DNA from: Herbaspirillum sp. ST 5-3
Lineage (GTDB): Bacteria > Pseudomonadota > Gammaproteobacteria > Burkholderiales > Burkholderiaceae_D
Length of the DNA stretch: 64,000 nucleotides
Direction of reading: 5' to 3'
Assembly (NCBI RefSeq): GCF_004804275.1
Contig: NZ_STGI01000001.1
Location: 496,001 to 560,000 of the forward strand
The notes beneath the pieces are model-generated. The model searched no databases and was not told the DNA's origin. It was given only the letters and a program-made list of their open reading frames with translations. This document shows positions 17,019-26,100 of the stretch, piece by piece. Each line of letters starts with the position of its first letter. The stretch's first letter is position 1. A program made the position numbers and the translations under genes.

Positions 17019-18941
17019 TCAAGACGACTTGCGGACCCGCAGATACCACTCGCACAGCAGGCGTACCTGCTTGGCGGTGTAACCCTTGTCCACCATGCGC
17101 GAGACGAACTCCTGATGCTTGTTCGCGTCGTCGGCGCTCGCCTTCGCGTTGAAGGAGATCACCGGCAGCAGCTCTTCGGTATTCGAGAACATCTTCTTCT
17201 CGATCACCGTGCGCAGCTTCTCGTAGCTGGTCCAGGCCGGGTTCTTGCCGTTGTTCTGGGCACGCGCACGCAACACGAAGTTGACGATCTCGTTGCGGAA
17301 GTCCTTCGGATTCGAAATGCCCGCGGGCTTCTCAATCTTCTCCAGCTCGCTGTTCAGCGATTCGCGGTCGAAGCTCTCACCGGTGTCCGGATCGCGGAAT
17401 TCCTGATCCTGGATCCAGAAGTCCGCGAAGGTCACATAACGATCGAAGATGTTCTGGCCGTATTCGGAATAGCTTTCGAGGTAAGCCGTCTGGATCTCCT
17501 TGCCGATGAATTCCACGTAACGCTGCGCCAGGTATTCCTTGATGTACGACATGTACTTCTGCTCGGTCTCCGGCGGGAACTGCTCGCGCTCGACCTGCTG
17601 CTCCAGCACGTACAGCAAGTGCACCGGGTTGGCCGCGACTTCGGTGTTGTCGAAGTTGAAGACCTTGGACAGGATCTTGAACGCAAAGCGGGTCGACAAA
17701 CCGTTCATGCCCTCGTCCACGCCGGCGTAATCCGCATACTCCTGGCGCGACTTCGCCTTCGGATCGGTGTCCTTCAGGTTGTCGCCGTCATAGACCTGCA
17801 TCTTGGAGAAAATGCTGGAGTTCTCCGGCTCCTTCAGGCGCGACAGGATTGCGAACTGGGCCATCATCTTCAGCGTGCCGGGAGCGCAAGGCGCATGCGA
17901 CAGCGAGGAAGTGCGAACCAGCTTTTCGTAAATCTTGATTTCCTCTGACACTCTCAGGCAATACGGCACTTTCACGATGTAGATACGATCGAGAAATGCT
18001 TCATTGTTCTTGTTGTTCTTGAACGCCTTCCACTCCGACTCGTTCGAGTGCGCGAGCACCACGCCGTCGAAGGGAATCGCGCCGAAACCTTCGGTACCCT
18101 TGTAGTTGCCTTCCTGCGTTGCGGTCAGCAACGGGTGCAGCACCTTGATCGGGGCCTTGAACATTTCGACGAATTCCATCAGGCCCTGGTTCGACAGGCA
18201 CAGCCCGCCGGAGTAGCTGTAGGCATCCGGATCATCCTGCGAATAGTCTTCCAGCTTGCGGATGTCGACCTTGCCCACCAGCGATGAGATGTCCTGGTTG
18301 TTTTCGTCGCCCGGTTCGGTTTTCGAAATCGCGATCTGCTTCAGCACGGACGGATAGCGCCGCACCACGCGGAACTGATTGATGTCGCCGTTGAATTCGT
18401 GCAGGCGCTTCACTGCCCACGGGCTGGGGATGGTCTTCAGATAGCGGCGCGGGATGCCGTAATCTTCTTCGAGGATCGCGCCGTCTTCATCCGCGTCGAA
18501 CAAGCCGAGCGGCGATTCATTCACGGGCGAACCCTTGATCGCGTAGAACGGAACATGTTCCATCAACGCTTTCAGTTTTTCAGCGATCGACGATTTGCCG
18601 CCGCCAACAGGACCAAGGAGGTAGAGCACCTGCTTGCGCTCTTCCAGGCCTTGCGCTGCATGACGAAAATAAGAGACGACCTGCTCGATGACTTCCTCCA
18701 TTCCGTAGAACTCACGGAACGCAGGATAGATCTTGATAACCTTGTTGGCGAAGATGCGCGAGAGTCGCGGATCGTGGCGCGTGTCGACCAGTTCGGGCTC
18801 GCCGATTGCTTCGAGCATGCGCTCGGCAGCAGTGGCATAGGCGAGTCGATCGCGCTTGCACAATTCCAGATATTCTTGCAGGGAGTACTCCTCTTCCCGT
18901 GTCCGCTCATACCGTGATGCGTAGTTGTCAAAGATCTTCAT
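17019..18941 (-). CDS. prkA: PrkA-family serine protein kinase (YeaG-like)
   Basis: This 640-aa AAA+/kinase protein is almost the same length as E. coli YeaG. It starts MKIFDNYASRYERTREEE. The Walker A motif GPVGGGKSSIAEKLK is near residue 105, the Walker B region IPFDGVVLAHSNESEW near 290, and the C-terminal kinase domain carries NPKDFRNEIVNFVLRARAQ and ends LCEWYLRVRKSS. It is the first gene of the operon and separated from yeaH by 143 bp, which contains a C/G-rich inverted repeat near 16961-16985. Known relatives act in sustained nitrogen starvation and stationary phase. Confidence 0.96.
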   Translation of the reverse strand: MKIFDNYASRYERTREEEYSLQEYLELCKRDRLAYATAAERMLEAIGEPELVDTRHDPRLSRIFANKVIKIYPAFREFYGMEEVIEQVVSYFRHAAQGLEERKQVLYLLGPVGGGKSSIAEKLKALMEHVPFYAIKGSPVNESPLGLFDADEDGAILEEDYGIPRRYLKTIPSPWAVKRLHEFNGDINQFRVVRRYPSVLKQIAISKTEPGDENNQDISSLVGKVDIRKLEDYSQDDPDAYSYSGGLCLSNQGLMEFVEMFKAPIKVLHPLLTATQEGNYKGTEGFGAIPFDGVVLAHSNESEWKAFKNNKNNEAFLDRIYIVKVPYCLRVSEEIKIYEKLVRTSSLSHAPCAPGTLKMMAQFAILSRLKEPENSSIFSKMQVYDGDNLKDTDPKAKSRQEYADYAGVDEGMNGLSTRFAFKILSKVFNFDNTEVAANPVHLLYVLEQQVEREQFPPETEQKYMSYIKEYLAQRYVEFIGKEIQTAYLESYSEYGQNIFDRYVTFADFWIQDQEFRDPDTGESFDRESLNSELEKIEKPAGISNPKDFRNEIVNFVLRARAQNNGKNPAWTSYEKLRTVIEKKMFSNTEELLPVISFNAKASADDANKHQEFVSRMVDKGYTAKQVRLLCEWYLRVRKSS

Positions 18942-19456
18942 GGGGTTTCCTTTGTAAATCTACCGGTCAGTGGGTGTCGGATACAGATTTGAATTTCCAC
19001 TCCGCAATTTAATAATACGCGTTGTTTTCCATTGTCCATAGAAAATTTTTCGTTTTTTTCTGACAGAGAAAATCGTTGAGAATTTGTGTAGTCACTTCAT
19101 CTTTTCAAAGCGATATTTCTCGCACTTTTGTCGTGAAAAACTTTCGATTGCGCAAAACTTTTTTGCACATGCATGGTCGAAAGCCGCTGCTGTTCGTTCG
19201 TCTGTGCAGCGCAATACACGCAGCGTGTTTGCGTAAATGCGACACTCTTCGAGAATCGAAAAACATGTCGCAAAATCTATCGTGAGAATTGAGTGCAAAA
19301 GCACGCGCTGTTCATGCGATTGCCTTGCACTGTGCGAAGAGAATTGACGGGCAACGCATCCATCATGCGTTGCATCGATGCAAAAATCACGATGCACGCA
19401 TCGTGATTTTTCTTGCACCGTTTTTGTAGTCGGATATAGTAAAAGAATAAGGCAAT
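18942..19456. other. Long regulatory interval upstream of prkA
   Basis: These 515 bp are AT-rich compared with the surroundings and carry no convincing gene. They should hold the prkA promoter (the gene is stress-regulated in other bacteria) and the 3' end of the asmA transcript. Several A/T runs and repeated GCATCGATGC-like words occur between 19350 and 19412. A small frame of 108 aa exists here but overlaps the terminator and looks non-coding. Confidence 0.5.
19382..19411 (-). terminator. Intrinsic terminator of asmA
   Basis: A perfect 14-bp inverted repeat (arms 19382-19395 and 19398-19411, only two bases between) starts with five A and ends with five T, so it can terminate in both directions. 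On the minus strand it lies about 45 bp past the AsmA stop. Confidence 0.75.
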
Positions 19457-21796
19457 TTATCTGCCAAGAAATCCCTTCAGCTTGTCCTTGAGCTGCTCCT
19501 GGATTTTGGCTTTCACTTCTTCTTTCTTTTCATCGATCTTTTGTTTGGCGAGTTCGCTCGCCATGCCGGCGAAGTCAATGCGCCAGCCAATCGCGCTGAA
19601 CGGTCCCGACAGCTTGACCGGTAGCGTCAATCCCTTCAGCGCCTGTAGTTCCGGACCGCCCTGCCCCTGCAGCGTGGACACCACCGTTGCCCTGGCCAGA
19701 TAGTCGATGCGGTCTTCACCCAGATTGATATCACCGGAACCGCCAACACGCACCAGCGGCGATTTGATATTGAGATCGTCGTTGTGCGCGACACCATTGG
19801 CGATACGGAAGCTTCCGGTCAATTCGCTGAAGTCGGTTTTCTCCGCCGCCGAGGCAGTCCCGCTTTGCGGCGGCGCATCACCCCGGATGGCGCCGATCTG
19901 CGCTTTTGCGCGTCGCACCGTTTGCGCGATATTGACGCCGCGAATCGCGCCGTCGCGCAGCTCCAGTTTTGCGTTGCCGTTCAAGCCCTTCTTGATCTGA
20001 TTGAAAGTCGCACCGCTTGTGCTGACGTCGAGCTGCACATTGCCGCGCCCTTCGATTGGTTCCTTGTCGATCGCATCCTTCAACAGCGGGCCGACATTGA
20101 TGCCGGACAGCGTTTGACGCAGCGCGAAACGCACCGGCTTGCCCGCAGTGATGGCGAGCGCGCCGCTCACGCTTCCCCCGTACAGGTTCGCGGCGAGCGG
20201 GCTGAGGTCAAGCTTGCCGCCCGACACGTGCACATCGAAGCGCACGTTCGAGGTCTTGAGATTCGCCACCTTCAGGGCACCGACGCGCACGCTGCCGCTG
20301 GCCTGCAATTTCTGCAGTGCGGAAAAATCCATGGGCTCTTCTGCCGCCGGCTTTGATGCAGGCGCGTTTGCCGCCACCGCGGCCTTGCGCTTGTAGCGAT
20401 CAAGGTCGAGCTGGTCGATGCCGATATCAAATGTATACGCAGCCGGAGAGAAATCGCTCAGCCCGAGCTTTGCATTGAAATTGCTCTGATCGAGACTGCC
20501 CTTGAGCACGGCCGAGGCGGTTTGCTTGCCAAGATGCACACTCGCATTGCCGCCGGCTTTCAGCGCCAGCGTTCCGCCGCCGGGATTGGGCAGGGTGAAG
20601 TCCGCCGCGATGCGCGACAGTTCGATCAGCTGATTTTTCAGGTCGGCCGACAAGGGCGTGGTCAGCGATCCGTTGAGCGCGGTGTCGCCCTGCCGCCCCG
20701 ACAGGCGCAAGGCAAGTTGCGGCGATGTAAACAGGAGCTTGTCCAGGTCGCCGGCCAATGCGCCGGAGATGTTCGCCTTGGCATCCAGCGTGGCGTCCTT
20801 GATGGCGGCGTCGAGCGTCAGAGCCGGCAGCTTGAATGCCTGCGGCGTGCCCTCGAAGGACGGCATGCTGAAGTCGGCGCTGATGGTGCGTCCGCCCTCG
20901 CTCAACTTCGCCTGGCCGCTCAGCTTGCCGCCGCTGACTTTCGCGTCTGTCACCGCCAGCTTCGGTATGTCCACGCTGGCGTCGATCGCATTGCCCGCCT
21001 GCTTGCCGTTGGCGGACAGCTTGACGCCATCCAGCAAGAAGCGCTTGGCCTCCGGTTGCAGATCGGCGTCGCCGGCCGCCCTCAGCAGCAGGTCCTTGAA
21101 ACCGAGCAGACCGCCCTTGAGCTGTGCATCCAGGTTCTTGAGCGTATAGCGCTTCCGATCGAGGTCGAGCGTGAAGCCGGTCTTGAAGTTTACCCGCGCA
21201 TTCACTTCCGGCTTGTTCCCTTTGACGTCTGCCGCGAAGTCCAGTTTGCTTGGCACATTGTTGGCAATCTTGCCGGTTTCCAGATCCATGTTCGCGAGTT
21301 CGAACTTGCGTCCTTGCTGGCGATCGTCATAAATCACATTTGCATGCGAAATATGCACGCTGTCGATGGCGAACTTGACCTGCTGCCCGGACTCATCCTT
21401 GGAAAGCAGGTCGTCGTAGTTGGCGCTGCCATCCTTGAAGCGCGTGATATGGGTGCGCAGACCATCGATGCGGACACGGTCGACCACCAGTTGCTTCGCC
21501 AGCAACGGAATCAGCGCGAGCGAGACCTTGGCACTATCCACGGCGGCGAATTCGGTATTGCTGTTGTGTTCGGAAATGCTGACCCGGCCCAGGTCGGCGC
21601 CGAGTTTCGGGAAGAAGGTCAGCTTGATGTCGCCCGGAATGCTGAGCGTGCGCTGCTTCTTCTCCTGCACCAGCCGGATCAGCAAGGGCTTGTAATCGTT
21701 CGGGTTGAAAGTCGCCGCGATAATGCCGGCCGCCGCGAGCAGCAACGCAATCAGTGCGGCGAGGGCGATCAGAATAATCCTGGCGGTCTTGCGCAT
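19457..21796 (-). CDS. AsmA-family inner membrane protein
   Basis: This 779-aa protein is anchored by one N-terminal membrane segment (about residues 5-28, IILIALAALIALLLAAAGI), with the rest in the periplasm. The family signature FNPNDYKPLLIRLVQEK follows at once. The C-terminal AsmA_2 region contains GRGNVQLDVSTSGATFNQIKKGLNGNAKLELRDGAIRGVNIA (shortened here) and LTLPVKLSGPFSAIGWRIDF. The ending is Lys-rich (KEEVKAKIQEQLKDKLKGFLG). AsmA-like proteins are thought to move or balance phospholipids in the outer membrane. The ATG was chosen five codons inside the longest frame because AAGGG precedes it. A terminator follows. Confidence 0.92.
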   Translation of the reverse strand: MRKTARIILIALAALIALLLAAAGIIAATFNPNDYKPLLIRLVQEKKQRTLSIPGDIKLTFFPKLGADLGRVSISEHNSNTEFAAVDSAKVSLALIPLLAKQLVVDRVRIDGLRTHITRFKDGSANYDDLLSKDESGQQVKFAIDSVHISHANVIYDDRQQGRKFELANMDLETGKIANNVPSKLDFAADVKGNKPEVNARVNFKTGFTLDLDRKRYTLKNLDAQLKGGLLGFKDLLLRAAGDADLQPEAKRFLLDGVKLSANGKQAGNAIDASVDIPKLAVTDAKVSGGKLSGQAKLSEGGRTISADFSMPSFEGTPQAFKLPALTLDAAIKDATLDAKANISGALAGDLDKLLFTSPQLALRLSGRQGDTALNGSLTTPLSADLKNQLIELSRIAADFTLPNPGGGTLALKAGGNASVHLGKQTASAVLKGSLDQSNFNAKLGLSDFSPAAYTFDIGIDQLDLDRYKRKAAVAANAPASKPAAEEPMDFSALQKLQASGSVRVGALKVANLKTSNVRFDVHVSGGKLDLSPLAANLYGGSVSGALAITAGKPVRFALRQTLSGINVGPLLKDAIDKEPIEGRGNVQLDVSTSGATFNQIKKGLNGNAKLELRDGAIRGVNIAQTVRRAKAQIGAIRGDAPPQSGTASAAEKTDFSELTGSFRIANGVAHNDDLNIKSPLVRVGGSGDINLGEDRIDYLARATVVSTLQGQGGPELQALKGLTLPVKLSGPFSAIGWRIDFAGMASELAKQKIDEKKEEVKAKIQEQLKDKLKGFLGR

Positions 21797-22119
21797 CGCA
21801 TCCCTTTGCAATCGTGGCGGTCGTGACGATCCATGGGCGCCGGTACATGTCTTTAATTACAGCATAGGCCGTGCGCGCCGCTCGTCAATTAGCCTGCGCC
21901 CTGCCGCATAACCGCTTACAGGCGCACAGGCTTGCCTTGCATTTGAGGAAACATCCTGTTCTTGGTTCCACTGGCAGCGCTTGCGGTTCCATGCCCGACA
22001 TTTTTGAGCCTCTTCGCCGCCAGAAGGTCCAAAAGCACATGAGAATTGTTTAAACTTCAAACCTTTGCAAAATACGTGTTGTATACAAGCCTTTTCGTTT
22101 TACTTTCTTCGGAATCGAA
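21797..22119. other. Intergenic region between divergent asmA and SET gene
   Basis: About 320 bp between two divergent genes should carry both promoters. An A/T-rich section at 22040-22115 precedes the SET gene. I see no gene, terminator or clear operator. Confidence 0.5.
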
Positions 22120-22620
22120 ATGAGTCGCATCAGCAAGACAGAACCCGCATCCCCCGTTCGCCCCATCTTCGCGGTCCGCAATTCCCGCATCCATGGCCGG
22201 GGCGTATTCGCCGTGCGCAACATCCCCGCCGGCACCCGCATCGTGGAATACGAAGGCGAACGCATCAACTGGAAGGAAGCGGTCAAACGGGAAAACGCCA
22301 AGGCTGCCGACGATTTCCACACCTTCTTCTTCAGCCTGGAAAGCGGCAAGATCATCGACGGCGGCAGCAAGGGCAACGACGCGCGCTGGATCAACCATGC
22401 GTGCGAGCCGAATTGCGAAGCGCGGGAAGAGGATGGCCATGTGTTCATCTACGCGCTGCGCGACATCAAGCGCGGCGAGGAACTCAACTATGACTACGGC
22501 CTGACATTGGACGAGCGTCACACGCCGGCGCTCAAGCGTGCCTACGGCTGCCTGTGCGGCGCGGAAAAGTGCCGCCGCACCTTGCTGGCGCCGAAGAAGA
22601 AGCGCAAGCAGAACGCCTAG
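22120..22620 (+). CDS. SET-domain protein-lysine methyltransferase
   Basis: This 166-aa protein is a minimal SET plus post-SET enzyme that would transfer methyl groups from S-adenosylmethionine to a lysine. Visible motifs are HGRGVFA (residues 25-31), the cofactor/active-site motif INHACEPNC (91-99), ELNYDYG (121-127), and a zinc-binding post-SET YGCLCGAEKC with cysteines 144, 146 and 151. The tail is strongly basic (PKKKRKQNA). Such genes look eukaryotic but occur widely in bacteria, including Burkholderiales. The substrate is unknown; no pre-SET or targeting domain is present. The gene stands alone on the plus strand. Confidence 0.9.
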   Translation: MSRISKTEPASPVRPIFAVRNSRIHGRGVFAVRNIPAGTRIVEYEGERINWKEAVKRENAKAADDFHTFFFSLESGKIIDGGSKGNDARWINHACEPNCEAREEDGHVFIYALRDIKRGEELNYDYGLTLDERHTPALKRAYGCLCGAEKCRRTLLAPKKKRKQNA

Positions 22621-22626
22621 TCTGTC

Positions 22627-22953
22627 TTATAGAAGCACCCCGAAGCGCCACCCAAAGAACACGCCCAGCGCCACCGTAATCGTGAGCAGCTGGCGGCGTG
22701 TTGCCGCGCATACCGCTATCGCGACGATGGCCGCCACCAGTTGCGGGTTGCGCCAGCTCAGCTCCAGATCGCCGCCCTGCGGCGCCAGCACCAGCGGGAC
22801 GATAATGGCCGTCAAGACCGTCACCGGCACAAAACTCAGGGCCTGCTGCAGCAGCGGCGGGAGCGACAGCCTGCCGCCCAGCATGAAAATCCCGGCCTTG
22901 ATAACGACGGTGACCAGCGCCATGCCGACGATCATCAGCGTGTAATTCATCAT
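22627..22953 (-). CDS. azlD: AzlD-family branched-chain amino acid export subunit
   Basis: This 108-aa membrane protein has about four hydrophobic segments and the family features VVIKAGIFMLGGR and FVPVTVLTAIIVPLVLAPQG. It is the small partner of AzlC, and together they form an exporter of branched-chain amino acids or analogues. Its ATGATG start overlaps the azlC stop by four bases, so the pair is coupled; a longer frame upstream is a shadow of azlC. The stop lies only six bases from the SET gene's stop (convergent). Confidence 0.9.
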   Translation of the reverse strand: MMNYTLMIVGMALVTVVIKAGIFMLGGRLSLPPLLQQALSFVPVTVLTAIIVPLVLAPQGGDLELSWRNPQLVAAIVAIAVCAATRRQLLTITVALGVFFGWRFGVLL

Positions 22954-23648
22954 TTCTTCCCTTGTTTTGTCAGCGCCATCCCGACCGCTACGCCGATCAG
23001 CACCGCGCTCATCAGGCCCAACTTGTAGGGGACATCCTTCAACAGATAGGCAAAGATGCCCGCCGCGAGCGCCGCGAAGAATTGCGGCAAGCGATTCAGT
23101 TGCGGCACCACGATCGCAATGAAGGTCGCCACCATGGCGAAATCGAGCCCCAGCGACGGCAACTGCGGGAACACCGCGCCGAACAGCAGTCCCACCAGCG
23201 TCCACAACTGCCAGTTGGCGTACATGGACAAGCCGGAGCCGAGAAAATACCAGTGCCCGAGCCGCGCGTCGCCGCGCTTGCTGTAATAGCCGTTCATCAC
23301 CGCGAAGGTTTCGTCAGTCATCAGAAAACCGAGCGTCCAGCGCCAGCGCGCGGGCAGGTGCGCCACATGCGGCAACAGGGTCGCGGCATACAGCATGTGC
23401 CGCAGGTTGACGATGAAGGTGGTCAGCCAGATCACCAGCAGGCCGGCATGGCCGGCGACGAGGCCGACGGCGATGAACTGGCTGGAACCGGCAAATACGC
23501 TCATCGACATCAATTGCCCCTGCCAGGCGGCGAGCGGGGTGGTGGCGACGAGCGTGCCGAAAATCATGCCGAAGGGCGCGGCGCCGACCAGCATCGGCAA
23601 GGTGTCGCGCGCCCCGGCGGCGAGGCTTGTTAAACGGGTGGGATGCAT
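22950..23648 (-). CDS. azlC: AzlC-family branched-chain amino acid exporter
   Basis: This 232-aa inner-membrane protein has at least five hydrophobic segments. Typical AzlC features are PMLVGAAPFGMIFG near the N-terminus, SMSVFAGSSQFIAVGL near residue 50 and LMTDETFAVMNGYY near 110. The gene is followed directly by azlD. The LysR regulator just upstream on the same strand could control the pair, but that is an inference from position. Confidence 0.92.
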   Translation of the reverse strand: MHPTRLTSLAAGARDTLPMLVGAAPFGMIFGTLVATTPLAAWQGQLMSMSVFAGSSQFIAVGLVAGHAGLLVIWLTTFIVNLRHMLYAATLLPHVAHLPARWRWTLGFLMTDETFAVMNGYYSKRGDARLGHWYFLGSGLSMYANWQLWTLVGLLFGAVFPQLPSLGLDFAMVATFIAIVVPQLNRLPQFFAALAAGIFAYLLKDVPYKLGLMSAVLIGVAVGMALTKQGKK

Positions 23649-23690
23649 GGGAAAAGTTAACAGAGTTGAATTGAGGTCACCACGATGCGC

Positions 23691-24605
23691 TCAGGCAGCC
23701 AGCTTCAATGCCCTGGCTTCCTTGCGCATGAAGGCGGCCGCCTCCTGCTGCAGCCATTGTTCGAAGGCCAGCAGGTGCGACGGCTTCGTGCGCCCGCTGG
23801 CGGTGACGAGGTAATAAGAATGGGCGGCCGGCGCGATCAGGTCGAACACCCGTACCAGCCGGCCGGCGGCCAGGTCGGTCGAAACCAGCGAAGTACGTCC
23901 GATCGCGATGCCCTGCCCTGCGATCGCCGCGCCCAGCATCAGGTTGCTGTCGCTGTAACTGGCCTCATGCACGAACTCGGCAGGATCGACCTGCGCCAGT
24001 TTCGCCCAGGTGTTCCACTCCATCGGGCAATCGTCGCGCAGAATCCGGTAGCGCTTCAGGCTGGCCGGCGTCTTCGGCAGCCGCCCCTTGTTGAAGGCCG
24101 GGCTGCAGACGGGGAACACCCATTCCTCCAGCAGCTTCTCCGCATCGCATCCTTTCCACGGCCCGCGACCGTAACGGATCGCGATGTCGGCCTCGCCGCG
24201 CTGCAGGTCTTTCAGGTCGGGCGATGCCTGGATATGCACGGCCACGTCCGGCTGCAGCTTCTGGAACCGGTTCATGCGCGGCAGCAGCCAGTGGTTGGCA
24301 AAGGATTGCAGCGTGGTCACCGTGATGGATGGGCCACGCTTGCTCACGCCTACTTCCGATACAGCGCGGCTGATCTGCTGCAATGCCGGCTGAATGCGCT
24401 TGAACAGCAAGGCGCCTTCCTTGGTCAACAGCATCTGGTGACCCTGACGTTCGAACAGGGCGACTCCGAAGCTGCTTTCCAGCATGCGGATCTGCTGGCT
24501 GATGGCGCTGTGGGTGACATGCAGTTCGTCCGCCGCCAGTGAATAACTGTTGTGGCGCGCGGCCGCTTCGAAAGCATGCAAGGCGTTGAGGGAGGCGGTT
24601 CGCAT
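23691..24605 (-). CDS. LysR-family regulator, GcvA-like
   Basis: This 304-aa regulator has an N-terminal winged helix (LNALHAFEAAARHNSYSLAADELHVTHSAISQQI) and a periplasmic-binding-like effector domain with the GcvA-group motif ADIAIRYGRG near residue 140. Relatives regulate amino-acid metabolism, resistance genes or transporters. It lies 42 bp upstream of azlC on the same strand and divergent from a DMT transporter; either could be its target. A 17-bp inverted repeat sits directly upstream of its start. Confidence 0.92.
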   Translation of the reverse strand: MRTASLNALHAFEAAARHNSYSLAADELHVTHSAISQQIRMLESSFGVALFERQGHQMLLTKEGALLFKRIQPALQQISRAVSEVGVSKRGPSITVTTLQSFANHWLLPRMNRFQKLQPDVAVHIQASPDLKDLQRGEADIAIRYGRGPWKGCDAEKLLEEWVFPVCSPAFNKGRLPKTPASLKRYRILRDDCPMEWNTWAKLAQVDPAEFVHEASYSDSNLMLGAAIAGQGIAIGRTSLVSTDLAAGRLVRVFDLIAPAAHSYYLVTASGRTKPSHLLAFEQWLQQEAAAFMRKEARALKLAA

Positions 24606-24612
24606 GCCGTAT

Positions 24613-24629
24613 TGTTAGTTTTTCTAACA
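24613..24629. promoter_or_regulatory. Inverted repeat, likely LysR operator
   Basis: TGTTAG-N5-CTAACA is a perfect 6-bp inverted repeat eight bases upstream of the LysR start codon and about 130 bp upstream of the divergent transporter. LysR regulators typically bind such T-N11-A dyads and repress themselves. Confidence 0.5.
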
Positions 24630-24759
24630 GGGCATGTCAATAAATGTCGTTAGCTTTCCTGCACGGTCCACCATAAAATGGAGCCTGCCAAAAGCACTTC
24701 TTGTCACTCCGCAAGCGCCGACAAGAGCTTGCTCCGATGACAATACTCACATCTATCCC

Positions 24760-25656
24760 ATGTCCACCTCCAATCTGATAAGACTCTTTCTGCTCGGCGC
24801 CATCTGGGGCACGAGTTTCATGCTCATGCGCATCGCCGCGCCGGTACTCGGTCCCATGCTGACCACGCTCGGCCGCGTGCTGCTGGGCGGCGCCGCGCTA
24901 TATCTGTTCGCCCGCTCGCGCGGCATCGACTTCGCGTGGCGGCGCAATGCCCTAACCTACCTGATCATCGGTCTGTTCAATACCGCGATTCCGTTTGCCT
25001 TGTTTGCATGGTCTGCGCTGTACATCCCCTCTTCCTATATGGCGACCATGAATTCGCTGGCGCCCATCTTCACCGGCGTGTTCGGCATCCTGCTGCTGGC
25101 GGAACGCCTGACCGCGACACGCGTGGCCGCCTGCGTGCTGGGCCTGGCCGGGGTGGCAGTGCTGGTCGGCGTGGGGCCTACCGCCGTGACGCTCAATGTG
25201 GTGCTCGGCGTACTGGCCGGGATGGCGGCCGCAGTCTGCTATGGCTTCGCCGCGACCTACACCCGCATGAAGGCGTCCGATCTGCCCTCGCTGGCGACAG
25301 CCACCGGCAGCCAGTTGACGGCGGGTCTTGCGCTGCTGCCGTTTGCCCTGCCCGGCGTGCCGCATGCGGCAGCGGCGGCGACGGGAACGGTCCTGCTGGC
25401 GGTCGCCGTGCTCGGCATCTTCTGCACCGGCCTGGCGTATGCGATCTTCTTCCACCTGATCGCCACCGAAGGCTCGAGCAAGGCGATCACCGTCACCTTC
25501 CTGGTGCCGGCCACCGCCTCGATATGGGCCTGGCTGTTCCTGAACGAGCCGGTCACCCCCGGCACCGTCGTCGGCATTGCCATCGTGTTGTGCGCGACCG
25601 CGCTGGCGCTCGGCCTGGTCGACAAATGGAAGGCCGCGATCCTCAGCAAGGCCTGA
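24760..25656 (+). CDS. EamA/DMT-family transporter
   Basis: This 298-aa protein has ten predicted membrane segments in two EamA repeats. The N-terminal motif LLGAIWGTSFMLMRIAAP is typical, the first repeat ends near GLAGVAVLVGVG, and the second ends near VGIAIVLCATALALG. It should be an inner-membrane exporter of small metabolites or amino acids. The start was moved to the ATG beginning MSTSNLIRLF; 42 extra upstream codons have no family match. It is divergent from the LysR gene. Confidence 0.88.
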   Translation: MSTSNLIRLFLLGAIWGTSFMLMRIAAPVLGPMLTTLGRVLLGGAALYLFARSRGIDFAWRRNALTYLIIGLFNTAIPFALFAWSALYIPSSYMATMNSLAPIFTGVFGILLLAERLTATRVAACVLGLAGVAVLVGVGPTAVTLNVVLGVLAGMAAAVCYGFAATYTRMKASDLPSLATATGSQLTAGLALLPFALPGVPHAAAAATGTVLLAVAVLGIFCTGLAYAIFFHLIATEGSSKAITVTFLVPATASIWAWLFLNEPVTPGTVVGIAIVLCATALALGLVDKWKAAILSKA

Positions 25657-25736
25657 ACTTGTAACGATTTGCTGCCTTCGGGCGTAAGAGTTGTAAGGAA
25701 GTGTGAATAAGGCCCGTTTTCCCCACCTGATCCGCT

Positions 25737-25765
25737 TTGACAAGCTTTGTAATGTCTCCTATAAA
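25737..25765 (+). promoter_or_regulatory. Sigma-70 promoter, near consensus
   Basis: TTGACA (25737-25742), 17 bases, then TATAAA (25760-25765). Transcription would begin near 25772, about 30 bases before the ATG of the 69-aa gene. This rules out an upstream start for that gene. Confidence 0.75.
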
Positions 25766-25801
25766 GGGACAACAATTACAAGAAGTACAGGGAGGGGGCG
25801 A

Positions 25802-26011
25802 ATGTTGAAGTTCAATTTCTCGGTCAAGAACCGGATGGGCCAGCGGGTGGGCAACATCATCATCGGCGGGCGTGACCGGGCTGACGCCGAGCGCAAGCTT
25901 TTTCAGATGTATCGTCACTGCACGATACTGGAGTGCGCATTCAAGCGCCCGGAAGAAAAGACCTGGCATGCTGTCGAGCTTGAAGACGCGCTGAGCACGA
26001 CGCCGGAATAA
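25802..26011 (+). CDS. Small hypothetical protein, 69 aa
   Basis: This small soluble basic protein reads MLKFNFSVKNRMGQRVGNIIIGG near the N-terminus, then RADAERKLFQMYRHCTILECAF. The family is not recognised. A near-consensus promoter ends 36 bp upstream, and GGGAGGGGG lies just before the ATG, so the gene looks strongly expressed. The charged AERKLFQMYR helix hints at a compact alpha/beta fold. No function is assigned. Confidence 0.7.
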   Translation: MLKFNFSVKNRMGQRVGNIIIGGRDRADAERKLFQMYRHCTILECAFKRPEEKTWHAVELEDALSTTPE

Positions 26012-26100
26012 CCCCTTCCTGGACAGGGTCTCATCGAGGCATTTCCACGAAAGGCAAGCATGGCGGCAGGCCAGCTTGCCGCACATCCCTTCCCCGAGGT

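Noticed and set aside
20522-21826. A 434-aa plus-strand open frame
   Set aside because: It is antisense to AsmA and has no domain signature.
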